DNA from: a virus
Virus record (IMG/VR): IMGVR_UViG_3300046512_000173
Location: 1-40,585 of that record
Reading direction: 5' to 3' (one strand)
Length of the DNA: 40,585 bases
Shown here in pieces: positions 6,891 to 14,803 of the stretch (position 1 is the first letter of the stretch; each line of letters opens with the position of its first letter). Below the pieces are notes generated by a model. It made no database searches and was not told the DNA's origin. It was given only the letters and a program-made list of their open reading frames with translations. The translations under genes and the position numbers were made by a program.

Positions 6891-7928
6891 TTATTTGATA
6901 TCGATGACCTTCAGCGGTCCCTTCTTTTTCTTGCCGTCAGCATCGGCCTTGCCCTTGTTGCCCGCGTTGCACTCGACCGTCGTCGTCCATCCCGACTGAG
7001 TCCAGGTTTGTTCTACTGAATCGACCAGGTACGTGCCGTCCGCCCCATCCTTGAAGCCCTGGGCCGTAACCTTACTTTCGGCAAACAGATCAGTTCGCCC
7101 ATTCATCTCCAGCCTGACCCCGGCCGTGGACCGATTGAAGGCATCAATCCGGGCTTTGGCCGATGCTTCAGCAGCAGACTTGTTCGGATGCAGGTGGCGG
7201 TCGGTATGCACCGGCGGCGTTCCTGCAGGAGCGCTGTCGTTGCCGACATCGACGACCTTCAAATCGCCCTTGCCATCTTTGTACCCGGCCCGGGCGCCCT
7301 TCTTTACCGTGTCGTCAGAGAACCTGAACTGCCATCGGCTGACATCGGTACGGCTGATCGTCACAGTGGGCAGATCCTTGCCGGTCGCGCTCTTCCCTTC
7401 ATCCTTGGGCAGCACCAACAGCTTGCCGTCAGCGATCTTGGCTGTGCAGCCATACTGGTTGGCCAGCCGAGTGATGAAGTTGATGTCGCTCTCACCCAGC
7501 TGATCGGCACGCTCAACGATGGTTTGGACTGGGCACACCGGTTCCAGCTCATTACGCTTGGCGACCTCGGCCACAATGTCGGACAGGCTGACGCCCTCCC
7601 AGCTCCCATTTCGGGTTTCCTTCGCGCTGCCGCGTGTCTCCCCCGACTTACTGCGAATGACGATGGTATCCGGCGGCCCCGATACCTCCACCTCATCAAC
7701 GGTGTAAGTCCCGAGCAAGGTCAGCTTGTCGCTTTCCCAGCCAAGCCACACCTCGATCTTGACCCCTTTGCGCGGCAAGGCCACCGCACCATCACGGTCA
7801 TCGATGCGCAGCTCGAAGTCGTCCGAATCAATCCCGGGCTTATCGACTGTACGCGCCAATAGCAGCCGGTCATTGATCAGGTCAGTGATGTCCTGACCGT
7901 TTGCAACTATGCGGTGAACGGGACGCAT
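6891..7928 (-). CDS. D: P2 gpD-like baseplate hub / late control protein
   Basis: The 345-residue product (MRPVHRIVANGQDITDLIND...) matches the phage late-control gpD family, the trimeric hub at the end of the tail tube related to T4 gp27. LARTVDKPGIDSDDFELRIDD, a VWLGWESDKLTLLGTYTVDEV segment and ESDINFITRLANQYG are characteristic. The C-terminus is Lys-rich. I chose ATG 7928 because GGAGG lies four bases before it; a TTG one codon earlier is less likely. It follows X in the order U, X, D of P2-like tails. Confidence 0.88.
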   Translation of the reverse strand: MRPVHRIVANGQDITDLINDRLLLARTVDKPGIDSDDFELRIDDRDGAVALPRKGVKIEVWLGWESDKLTLLGTYTVDEVEVSGPPDTIVIRSKSGETRGSAKETRNGSWEGVSLSDIVAEVAKRNELEPVCPVQTIVERADQLGESDINFITRLANQYGCTAKIADGKLLVLPKDEGKSATGKDLPTVTISRTDVSRWQFRFSDDTVKKGARAGYKDGKGDLKVVDVGNDSAPAGTPPVHTDRHLHPNKSAAEASAKARIDAFNRSTAGVRLEMNGRTDLFAESKVTAQGFKDGADGTYLVDSVEQTWTQSGWTTTVECNAGNKGKADADGKKKKGPLKVIDIK

Positions 7929-7945
7929 CAAACCTCCTGAAACGC

Positions 7946-7967
7946 AAAGGCCCGCACAAGGCGGGCC
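7946..7967 (-). terminator. Hairpin between X and D
   Basis: A perfect 7-bp stem (GGCCCGC 7949-7955 with GCGGGCC 7961-7967) with a 5-base loop is followed on the minus strand by only three T residues. It is one of several GC hairpins in the gaps of the late operon. It may be a weak terminator or an mRNA-stabilising structure. Confidence 0.45.
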
Positions 7968-8000
7968 AATTAATGAGTTAGATATCCAGATAGCCGCAGG

Positions 8001-8210
8001 TCAATCCCAGAGCGCGACAGATGCCGTGGCCACTGCGACCGGTAGATCCGGCAGCACGATCAGCAGCCCCACACGGAAAGGTTGAGGCTCCCGAGCAAGA
8101 CCTTCATTTGCCTCCAGCACGGCCTCGACGGTACCGCGTAAGTGCCCGTAGAAGTGCTGGCAAATGGTGTCGAGCATGTCACCGTCAGACGTTCTGCATG
8201 TCGTCGCCAT
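8001..8210 (-). CDS. X: P2 gpX-like tail protein
   Basis: This 69-residue product reads MATTCRTSDGDMLDTICQHFYG, then VEAVLEANEGLA. The GD-x-LD-x-I-x(4)-YG pattern is the LysM-like fold of tail protein X. The start chosen (8210) lies inside the end of gene U in another frame, a usual overlap for this pair. X is a minor tail or baseplate component in P2-like phages. Confidence 0.8.
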   Translation of the reverse strand: MATTCRTSDGDMLDTICQHFYGHLRGTVEAVLEANEGLAREPQPFRVGLLIVLPDLPVAVATASVALWD

Positions 8211-9036
8211 ATCGCGAGAACTCCAGGCTAAAGGCTTGTTTGCGAGGTACGCCGCCGGTGAGCAGAGCACTCTGTTCGTCGTCGACGCTCAACAAGCACC
8301 AGTTACCCAGCACCAGGCCATAACCTGTCGTGAGCAGCAAGGGCTTAAGCTGCTGGCCGAAGCTGCGCAGACGATCCAGCTGTTTCAGACCACCCCTGAA
8401 GCCCGGGAAGATCGCACCCTTGATGCTCAGCTTTTCAGCTCCGACGCCAACTGCCTGCTGAGCAGGCCGCCGCATCAGCCGCTCCTGCTCGGCCCAACGA
8501 AACGCCGATGAGCGACGTAACTCGTCGAAAGCAGCTGTGTCGAGGTTGAAGTAATACGGCTGAATGCCTGACTTCGAGTCGAGGAACTGCATGATCATGA
8601 GGTGCGCGTGACCACCCACGGCTTCGGGCGCTGGCGTTACCTTCGGAGCAATCGCGGCAGTGGGCAGCACCACCTCCATCTTGGTACCGGTTTTGGTGGC
8701 CAGTTTGTCGATAGCCGCCTCGGCCCGGGCGCCCTGCTCCTTGAGAACACCCACGCGATCCTGCACCTGGGCCAGGCCAGCGGCAGCATTGTTGTAGGTC
8801 GAAACGACCCGATTGATGCCCGACTGTGCGGCGCTGATCGCTCCGGTTACACGCCGTAGCTTCTGCCCTATGAGGTCGCCCACGAAGGGCAGCCCTTCCA
8901 GGTCATCGGCTGCCGACGAGATAGAGCTGATCGCCCCGTTGACCGGACTGATCATTCCCGCAAGGTCTTTGCGGCCGGTCTCACCAGCCTCGACCATGTA
9001 CTTCAGCCCACCTTGAAGCTTGTCTACATACTCCAT
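8185..9036 (-). CDS. U: P2 gpU-like tail terminator with long N-terminal extension
   Basis: Residues from about 140 to 283 (HAHLMIMQFLDSKSGIQPYYFN..., ending FSLEFSRYGDD) match gpU, the tail-tip or tail-completion protein, normally about 130-160 residues long. In front is an extra helical domain of about 135 residues (MEYVDKLQGGLKYMVEAGETG..., AAAGLAQVQDRVGVLKEQGARAEAAIDKL). The fusion is encoded in one uninterrupted frame. The start at 9036 has GGGGGGT before it and abuts the tape-measure stop. Confidence 0.82.
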   Translation of the reverse strand: MEYVDKLQGGLKYMVEAGETGRKDLAGMISPVNGAISSISSAADDLEGLPFVGDLIGQKLRRVTGAISAAQSGINRVVSTYNNAAAGLAQVQDRVGVLKEQGARAEAAIDKLATKTGTKMEVVLPTAAIAPKVTPAPEAVGGHAHLMIMQFLDSKSGIQPYYFNLDTAAFDELRRSSAFRWAEQERLMRRPAQQAVGVGAEKLSIKGAIFPGFRGGLKQLDRLRSFGQQLKPLLLTTGYGLVLGNWCLLSVDDEQSALLTGGVPRKQAFSLEFSRYGDDMQNV

Positions 9037-11784
9037 CTACCCCCCTTGCACATGGGCTTCGTCATACATGCTGCTGCGCCCGGCCTGCCGACCTATGTCC
9101 CGCAGCCTGCGTTCCAGCTCCGGCATCAGCCGATCAATGATGCCCTGTGGATCCTTCGCATCGCCCTGAACCACCAGGCTGATGGTCGGTGATATCTGGA
9201 CGTTCTGCTGCTGCACAGGCGCCGGGGCAGCAGGAGGGGCAGCCTGAGCCATCATCAGCAAAGGCGTCCCTGACGCGCTCGACTTGTCGAACGAGCGAGC
9301 AACATCACCCAATGCGGGCAACGACGGCGCAGCACCGGCCGGTTGATCTCCTGTCGCTGCCGTCTCAGCCTCAGGCTCATCGTCCCCAAACCACTTCTTG
9401 CCCGCCCACGCACCCAGGCTGTCACCGCCCATCCCCCCCAGAAAGGCGCCGATTGCACCGCCAACGACAGTGCCGATGACGGGCACAACCGAGCCAATCG
9501 CAGCCCCTGCCGCAGCACCCGCCATCGTTCCGGCCAAGCCACCTGCAGCTGAGCCGTAGCCTTCAGCCTTGTCGTTCTGGGTTTCAGCGTTCTGGTATGT
9601 GTCGAGTACTTTCGCGCCCGCCTCAAGGAACGACCCGCCGGGAATCGCTTTACCCAGCCCGCCGACCTTCGTGGCCACCGCCCCCAGCCGAGCCATTGCG
9701 CCAACCCGGGGAACAGCAGGGACAGGAGGAACATGGGGAACCGGCGGCGTCGGTGGAACTGGGCCGCGAGACGGTGGGCGAGCAGCACCATTGCGGCGCC
9801 TCCGAGATCGGCGGCGCCGAGCAGGGCCATCACTGGCCCCGCCATTTGAACCTGCACCAGGAACACCGCTGCCACCGATTTCCGAGGCGTTGACGACAAA
9901 GACCTTTTGAGGATCCTTGTCGCCGTCTTCCCCCTTGCCATCGCCCTTGCCTTCCGCAAAGGATTCGAACACCTTCAGGCCCGCATCAATCAACGCTTCA
10001 CCCGGTTTCGGCGCCTCGCCCTTTTCCCCATCCTTGTCATTAGCACCGATGGCCTTTCCTTTATAAGCACTCACGCCCGCGACGAGCAGGCCCTTTAGCG
10101 CTTCAGCCTTCCCGGACTTGCTGTCCTTATCATCCTCATCGGCTTTCTTGTCCTTGCCGTCATCAGCACCTTTGCCACGCCCGGCCAGAGCACCGCGCCC
10201 CAGATTCAGCAGCCCCTTGCCCACCTTGAATGTGCTGATGACAGACAGGACTGTGGCGACCGCAGCGCCCGCACCAACGAGCCCCATGGCAAGCGCCGGG
10301 GTTTTATCGCTGACATCGGTGATGCTCTGCGCCACCTTGGTCAGCGAGGTGGCCACCACGTCCGTCACCGGCCGCAACGCATCCCCGATGCTGCGCATCG
10401 CATCGTTCATTGCCTGCCCGGTCTCGGCCCACTTCTGTGCCGAGGTATCACGACGCTCTGCCAGGTTCTTGTCCAAGATACCGCTGGCATCGTTGGAGTC
10501 TTTTTTCAGCTGCTCGTACAGCTGCTTGTTCTGCATGTAACCCGTGAGTGCGGCCTTGACCTGCATGTCGGCAAACAAGTCGCCGGTGCGCAGGGCGCCC
10601 TCCAGGCTGGCCATCATTTCTTTAGCCTTCTTCGGATCGGTCTCCTTGCTGATGCTGGCCATGGCCTCCGACATCTGCTTGGCTTTCTTCGGATCGGTGG
10701 TTTCGACGTACTTTTGCGCCAGTGCAAACGACGTCTCCAACGTGGACTTGCCGTTCTTCAACCCCGTGTTCATTGACTTCTGATAGTCAATACCGGCGTC
10801 CTTATACGCCTTGACCACGTCGCCAGAACCGATCTTGCTGATCCAGTTTTTTAAGTTGTTCGCCGCCTCATCGGATGAGCCAGCGGTTTTCATTTGCACC
10901 TGCAGCATTGCGCCCAGTTGCGTCACTGCGTCGGTTCCCGTGATCCCCATGTTGCCCATCTGCGCGAGCAGGTCCGGGAACCATTTGGCCATGTCACTGG
11001 CCTCGAACGAACCGGCCTGCCCCTGGTAGGCAATCGCCTCCAACGCTTTCTGCATTTCCTTGGGATCGGTGATCTTGGCGTTCTGGCCCAGAGCGTTGAT
11101 CATTTTGGCCGTATCGACACCGTCAGCCCCCTGCCCAACGACAAACTTTGAAGCGACCGGCACATAGGCCAGCGCCTGCTTCAAGTCCATGCCAGCGCCT
11201 ACCAGGGCATTCACGACGCCCGCCACGTCATTACGGGCCATCCCGGTATCCCGCGACGTATCGATGATCGTGCGAGACATTTCAGCCTCTTCAGGCTTAT
11301 TCGCGATACCGGACTTGATCGCGATGTCCCGAATGATCGCACCGTACTCTGCGGACACCTTCGTTGAAGCGGCAGCCACACCCACGGTACCGGCCGCCAC
11401 CATGCCCGCCTGGACAAACCTGGTCTTGCCTTGCTCGAGCTGCTCCCTGCCTTTACTTTTCAGCTCAAGCGCCTGCGCCTGGCGTCCGGCCTCCACATAA
11501 GCCTTGCCCAGATTCCGCACCTCGACACCCTGCTTACGCAGCACCGCGAGGTTGTTCTCCAGTTTCGACAGCAGGCCGTCAGCCGCCGCCGATCCAGCCG
11601 TGTGCGCTTGCCGCCACTCCTGCTGCAAACGGCGGGTCTCGCCGATCATTGACTGCAGCGCCCGGGGTTTCGACTTGATGGCATCCAGGCGTTTGACCTT
11701 GCCCTCGACGTCCTTGAATGCGGCACCCAGCGAAGGGCTGACCGCGCCGCCCAAGACCAGGCCGATCTTCATTTCGTTCGACAT
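9037..11784 (-). CDS. T: Tail tape measure protein
   Basis: At 915 residues this is the longest gene of the tail module. It sits directly after the E/E' chaperone, as in all long-tailed phages. The N-terminus is helical (ALQSMIGETRRLQQEWRQA), the middle has the TP901-type tape measure pattern (GMDLKQALAYVPVASKF, GQAGSFEASDMAKWFPDL), and there are a membrane-like segment near residue 500 and a Gly/Ala-rich stretch near 770-830 (GSAAGGLAGTMAGAAAGAAIG). A Lys/Asp-rich linker and a Pro-rich stretch lie around 560-690. The protein sets tail length and helps DNA pass the inner membrane. Confidence 0.9.
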   Translation of the reverse strand: MSNEMKIGLVLGGAVSPSLGAAFKDVEGKVKRLDAIKSKPRALQSMIGETRRLQQEWRQAHTAGSAAADGLLSKLENNLAVLRKQGVEVRNLGKAYVEAGRQAQALELKSKGREQLEQGKTRFVQAGMVAAGTVGVAAASTKVSAEYGAIIRDIAIKSGIANKPEEAEMSRTIIDTSRDTGMARNDVAGVVNALVGAGMDLKQALAYVPVASKFVVGQGADGVDTAKMINALGQNAKITDPKEMQKALEAIAYQGQAGSFEASDMAKWFPDLLAQMGNMGITGTDAVTQLGAMLQVQMKTAGSSDEAANNLKNWISKIGSGDVVKAYKDAGIDYQKSMNTGLKNGKSTLETSFALAQKYVETTDPKKAKQMSEAMASISKETDPKKAKEMMASLEGALRTGDLFADMQVKAALTGYMQNKQLYEQLKKDSNDASGILDKNLAERRDTSAQKWAETGQAMNDAMRSIGDALRPVTDVVATSLTKVAQSITDVSDKTPALAMGLVGAGAAVATVLSVISTFKVGKGLLNLGRGALAGRGKGADDGKDKKADEDDKDSKSGKAEALKGLLVAGVSAYKGKAIGANDKDGEKGEAPKPGEALIDAGLKVFESFAEGKGDGKGEDGDKDPQKVFVVNASEIGGSGVPGAGSNGGASDGPARRRRSRRRRNGAARPPSRGPVPPTPPVPHVPPVPAVPRVGAMARLGAVATKVGGLGKAIPGGSFLEAGAKVLDTYQNAETQNDKAEGYGSAAGGLAGTMAGAAAGAAIGSVVPVIGTVVGGAIGAFLGGMGGDSLGAWAGKKWFGDDEPEAETAATGDQPAGAAPSLPALGDVARSFDKSSASGTPLLMMAQAAPPAAPAPVQQQNVQISPTISLVVQGDAKDPQGIIDRLMPELERRLRDIGRQAGRSSMYDEAHVQGG

Positions 11785-11808
11785 ACCTGCGCCCTCGCCC
11801 GTGGCGGT

Positions 11809-11922
11809 TCAATCCATGAACCACCAGGCCATTTCAAACAGCGTCATCTCTTCGATTTCGGCGCGCGTGAACCCGGTTTCCCGGGCCAGGCGCCTCGCGG
11901 CCTTTTCTAACAGCCCGTAATC
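11809..11922 (-). CDS. E': E' extension of the tail assembly chaperone, reached by frameshift
   Basis: The frame downstream of the gpE stop encodes DYGLLEKAARRLARETGF, an AEIEEMTLFEMAWWF stretch and a stop at 11809-11811. This resembles P2 E'. No good start codon or ribosome-binding site precedes it in its own frame. It sits in the +1 frame relative to E, and the switch would fall at the E stop. The fusion would have 103 + 37 = 140 residues, close to the 142 of the P2 E+E' product. Such fusions are assembly chaperones that bind the tape measure. Confidence 0.72.
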   Translation of the reverse strand, partial: DYGLLEKAARRLARETGFTRAEIEEMTLFEMAWWFMD

Positions 11923-11926
11923 AAAG
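11921..11926 (-). promoter_or_regulatory. Candidate +1 translational frameshift site CTT-TGA
   Basis: On the minus strand gene E ends GAC GGG CTT TGA. Slipping the CTT tRNA forward one base onto TTT continues reading at GAT TAC GGG, which is the E' frame. CTT TGA is the slip site of bacterial release factor 2. A classical T6G heptamer for -1 slipping, as in P2, is not seen here, and -1 would not reach the E' frame. A -2 shift would, as in phage Mu. Confidence 0.5.
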
Positions 11927-12232
11927 CCCGTCGTCTTGGTAAAGACGAAAATAGCCCTGCTGAAGGCGGCCGTAGTCCTTGATATCCAGCAGGTCCAGAT
12001 CAGCAACGGGGATCTTCGCCATGCTGGACAGCAACATCATTTCTTCGGCCTCTTCATCGGTTGGGTGCGCCTTGCGGCACGCCCTGACCAGCCTGATGTT
12101 GGGCGACTCCAGCTTGATGCGGTCGACCTTCACACCGTTGAATTCGCGAGGATGACGCAGCCGGATCGTCGCAGTGTCGTGATCGACCGTCATCCATTCA
12201 GGCAGGGGCAAGGTGGTGGCTTCTTTGGTCAT
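11921..12232 (-). CDS. E: Tail assembly chaperone gpE
   Basis: This 103-residue product is rich in Glu/Asp and Leu (ATIRLRHPREFNGVKVDRIKL, then RACRKAHPTDEEAEEMMLLSSM). It is the gpE type of assembly chaperone, located between tube FII and the tape measure. It ends in TGA at a slippery CTT and is continued by E' in another frame. The acidic helical middle is typical of this family. Confidence 0.82.
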   Translation of the reverse strand: MTKEATTLPLPEWMTVDHDTATIRLRHPREFNGVKVDRIKLESPNIRLVRACRKAHPTDEEAEEMMLLSSMAKIPVADLDLLDIKDYGRLQQGYFRLYQDDGL

Positions 12233-12241
12233 GTCTGTTCC

Positions 12242-12748
12242 TTAAATACCGAGGTGCTCGCGCACTTTTGCCAATTGGTCCACGCCGTCGATTACACGGA
12301 TACAGTTCAGGATGTCGATCTCGTACATCACCGCCCCGTCGATCTCCAGCTTGAAATAATTGAGGTTGGCCGCGTATTTGAACTCGGCCTTTTCCCCGGC
12401 TTTCCAGTCGCCGAAGTCGACCTCGGTAATCATTCCGCGCGCCGTGCAAATGACCCCCACGGCGTTGCCATGCAGATCCTTGAAGGAACCACGCCAGGAC
12501 GAGTCGAGCGAAGAGCCGCTGGCCAGGCCGTAGATCTTCAGGGCCTCCTTGCGAATACCGGTCATGGTCCAGCTCAGATCGAGCTTGTTCATGCCCTGAT
12601 CCATATCAACCGGGGCATCCATGCCCCCGTTGCGGATCTCTTCCGTTTTCAGCCCGACCTTCGGCAAGGTGAACGACGGCACATCGCCCGCGAAGCTGAT
12701 GCCGCCGATGAATGCGTTGATGTTGTACAGCGTCTGGGGAACCATCAT
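12242..12748 (-). CDS. FII: Major tail tube protein FII
   Basis: The 168-residue product (MMVPQTLYNINAFIGGISFAG...) matches the P2 FII family: VPSFTLPKVGLKTEEIRNGGM near residues 24-44, then MGMNKLDL-like and EIDGAVMYEID segments. It polymerises into the inner tube through which DNA passes. The start has GGAGGG nine bases upstream. It follows the sheath gene FI by 15 bases, as in P2. Confidence 0.93.
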   Translation of the reverse strand: MMVPQTLYNINAFIGGISFAGDVPSFTLPKVGLKTEEIRNGGMDAPVDMDQGMNKLDLSWTMTGIRKEALKIYGLASGSSLDSSWRGSFKDLHGNAVGVICTARGMITEVDFGDWKAGEKAEFKYAANLNYFKLEIDGAVMYEIDILNCIRVIDGVDQLAKVREHLGI

Positions 12749-12763
12749 GGGTCAGTGCCCTCC

Positions 12764-13936
12764 TTACGAGCGGGTGTCCAATACTTCGGTGATCCACTGG
12801 TTCGTGACATCGACCAGGAACGTGGGGTTTTCGGCAGGCGGGGTATCCGTGAAGCGGACTTGCCAGTAAATCTTGCCCTCCTCCAACTGGGTCGCCGTGG
12901 TCAGTTCCAGATCCGGGTAGACCTCGAAGTTGATCACGGCCCCCTTGCTCTTGAGGTCACGCATAAAAGCGGAGACGGTCTCGGTGACGCTCTTCACGTA
13001 GCCCCGGGTGATCGGCATGTCCACGAACGGCTTCATGCCGTAAAGCAATGCGGACATGACCATGTCGCGAGTCCGTACCCGGGTGACAAATGCCCACTTG
13101 GAGTCGGATGACAGCGTGCGGTTGCCCCACAAGCGGTAGCCATCGTCGCGGATGACCGTGGCAATGTTCGCCCGGTTGAGCAGGTTCGCCCGGCAGGTCG
13201 GGTCGCCATCGAGAAACTCGACCGAGCGCGTGGTACCGGTGATCCCGGTGAACTCCTTGTTCGACGGCGACGCCCAGAAGCCGAACTGAGCGTCGGTCCA
13301 GGCGTACAGGCCAGCGACGAACGCCGAGGCCGGAAAGTCGGTGGTGGCATTCAACGCCGTGTCCCACATCTGAATGCCAGGGTCGACCATGTACAGCCGC
13401 TTACTGCCAAACAGCGCGGCATAGGCCAGAGCCTCCTCATCGGTGGTACCAGGCCCGTCGAGGATCCCGAGACCACCCAGCTTTTCGGCCAGCACATCCA
13501 TCGCCGTTGCAACCGCCTGCGTGGCTGAATGCTTCGGAGCGATCAACAGCCGCGGCTGAGCGTTGAAGCGGCTCTTGCCATCGAGCAAGGCTTGGAGTCC
13601 GGTGCGCGTACCGTCAGCTTTCACACCACCGATAACCGCAGAAGTGAGCGCCGCCGCGTCTGCCACCTTGGCAACACCTACGCCGACGATCACTGCCTTG
13701 GCTTTCAGGAATACCGCCTGTGCAGCGCGGGTGATGGCCGAGGCCTCACCCCAGGCCGCGATTGCCTCACGCTCAGTGGTGACCATCACCGCAACGTCCG
13801 GCTTCGCCAGGGCATCGCCTGGCGTGAAAGTATCGACCAGGCCAATGATCGACGACGATGGGATTGAAACGGTTCGAGCCCCGTTATCCACGGCCGTCAC
13901 CGTGACGCCGTGATAGAAGTCAGTGCTTGTAGCCAT
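12764..13936 (-). CDS. FI: Tail sheath protein FI
   Basis: The 390-residue product is the contractile sheath subunit. It begins MATSTDFYHGVTVTAVDNGAR and shows IIGLVDTFTPGDALAKP, PRLLIAPKHS and a C-terminal RDLKSKGAVINFEVYPDLE segment typical of FI, including the handshake-forming termini. Its presence shows that the phage is a myovirus. It is the first gene after a small hairpin (13957-13976). Confidence 0.95.
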   Translation of the reverse strand: MATSTDFYHGVTVTAVDNGARTVSIPSSSIIGLVDTFTPGDALAKPDVAVMVTTEREAIAAWGEASAITRAAQAVFLKAKAVIVGVGVAKVADAAALTSAVIGGVKADGTRTGLQALLDGKSRFNAQPRLLIAPKHSATQAVATAMDVLAEKLGGLGILDGPGTTDEEALAYAALFGSKRLYMVDPGIQMWDTALNATTDFPASAFVAGLYAWTDAQFGFWASPSNKEFTGITGTTRSVEFLDGDPTCRANLLNRANIATVIRDDGYRLWGNRTLSSDSKWAFVTRVRTRDMVMSALLYGMKPFVDMPITRGYVKSVTETVSAFMRDLKSKGAVINFEVYPDLELTTATQLEEGKIYWQVRFTDTPPAENPTFLVDVTNQWITEVLDTRS

Positions 13937-13956
13937 AAAGGCGTTCTCCAGAAACT

Positions 13957-13976
13957 AAAAAACCCGCAGTGCGGGT
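13957..13976 (-). terminator. Hairpin with T6 before the sheath gene
   Basis: ACCCGC at 13962-13967 pairs with GCGGGT at 13971-13976. On the minus strand the hairpin is followed by six T residues (13957-13962, overlapping the stem end by one base). It lies between the small protein at 14004 and gene FI and has the form of an intrinsic terminator acting on the leftward late transcript. Confidence 0.55.
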
Positions 13977-14003
13977 CAGAGGGGTTTGGGATGGGGTCTT
14001 GTG

Positions 14004-14318
14004 TCAGGGCAGCGGCTTGCCGCGATCCGGCTCGATACTCAGCTCACAATGGTTTGGCTGAAACCAGTCGAGCAATTTGCACAGCACGCAGGCCCAGCGC
14101 CTGCCGTCCCGAGCGGCCTTACCAGCACGCGAGCTGATGGTTTCGTCTTCGTTGCCGCCAAAAGCAGCGTTTGCCAGTTGGTCAAACGACACAGCCAAGC
14201 GCTGTGCCCGGTCACCGCTGCCCACGGCTGCCGCCAACATCCACAGCCAACTGACCATCGCCGCCAGGGCACAGGGCAATAGCAGCAGGACCAGCCCGAT
14301 ACGCTTTTTCAATCTCAT
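14004..14318 (-). CDS. Small membrane-anchored phage protein of unknown function
   Basis: The 104-residue product begins MRLKKRIGLVLLLLPCALAAM and continues with a second hydrophobic stretch to about residue 31. The soluble part (DQLANAAFGGNEDETISSRAGKAARDGRRWACVLCKLLDWF) has two Cys residues and ends in a Cys- and charge-containing tail. I recall similar proteins from pseudomonad prophages but no established function. A GGAG lies close to the ATG. It could be a lysis accessory or a membrane protein, and its position among tail genes is unusual for either. Confidence 0.65.
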   Translation of the reverse strand: MRLKKRIGLVLLLLPCALAAMVSWLWMLAAAVGSGDRAQRLAVSFDQLANAAFGGNEDETISSRAGKAARDGRRWACVLCKLLDWFQPNHCELSIEPDRGKPLP

Positions 14319-14341
14319 CTCTCCTACGTCAGAAACGACAA

Positions 14342-14359
14342 CGCCCCGAATACGGGGCG
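14342..14359 (-). terminator. GC hairpin between tail genes
   Basis: CGCCCCG (14342-14348) pairs with CGGGGCG (14353-14359) around an AATA loop. On the minus strand it is followed by only a short T-containing stretch, so it may be a weak terminator or a processing structure. Confidence 0.4.
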
Positions 14360-14379
14360 CTTGCGGTCGAGCCTGCGGG

Positions 14380-14802
14380 TTACAGGCGTTCTTTCGCCTC
14401 AATGGGCGCATCAAGGATTGCCAAAGCACGTCCCTCGGCCAACAGGCCAGCCTCCTCCAGGGCGAGCGTGCCAGCCCGCGTGGCCTCGTCCGAAGGGTCG
14501 ATGTATTTGGCTGTCGCGAGATCCTGCACATACACACGCACAGCAGCGGCCTGGGTACGCGCCGCCATATCAGCAGCCGGGTCATCGAGCGCCGCCATTT
14601 CGATGGCGACCTTCTCTGCCGTCGTGAAGCGGTTGCGGTACGCCAATACCGTCATGCGTGTCAGGTACTCCTGATTCACAACCGTGAAGTCCGACAGCTT
14701 GCCGGAGAGGAAGATGGTGTTATCAAGACTGATGCTGTCGCCGTGGTCTTGCAGCGTTTCGAAGGAATAGATATTCCCGGCTTTATCGTGAATCAATGGC
14801 AT
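14380..14802 (-). CDS. Tail-fibre-associated protein (possible assembly protein)
   Basis: The 140-residue product (MPLIHDKAGNIYSFETLQDHGDSISLDNTIFLSG...) is helical in its C-terminal half, with many Ala and Glu residues. It follows the 674-residue fibre-like gene by one base and ends just before a hairpin. That position is typical of fibre assembly chaperones, but no known domain is recognised. The assignment rests on position. Confidence 0.5.
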   Translation of the reverse strand: MPLIHDKAGNIYSFETLQDHGDSISLDNTIFLSGKLSDFTVVNQEYLTRMTVLAYRNRFTTAEKVAIEMAALDDPAADMAARTQAAAVRVYVQDLATAKYIDPSDEATRAGTLALEEAGLLAEGRALAILDAPIEAKERL

Positions 14803-14803
14803 G

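Noticed and set aside
11911-11960. P2-type -1 slippery T6G site for E/E'
   Set aside because: No such heptamer is present, and a -1 shift would not enter the E' frame.
11936-13111. Long plus-strand frame opposite the tail tube and sheath genes
   Set aside because: The coding strand is clearly minus (FI, FII, E). The frame is a GC-driven antisense shadow.
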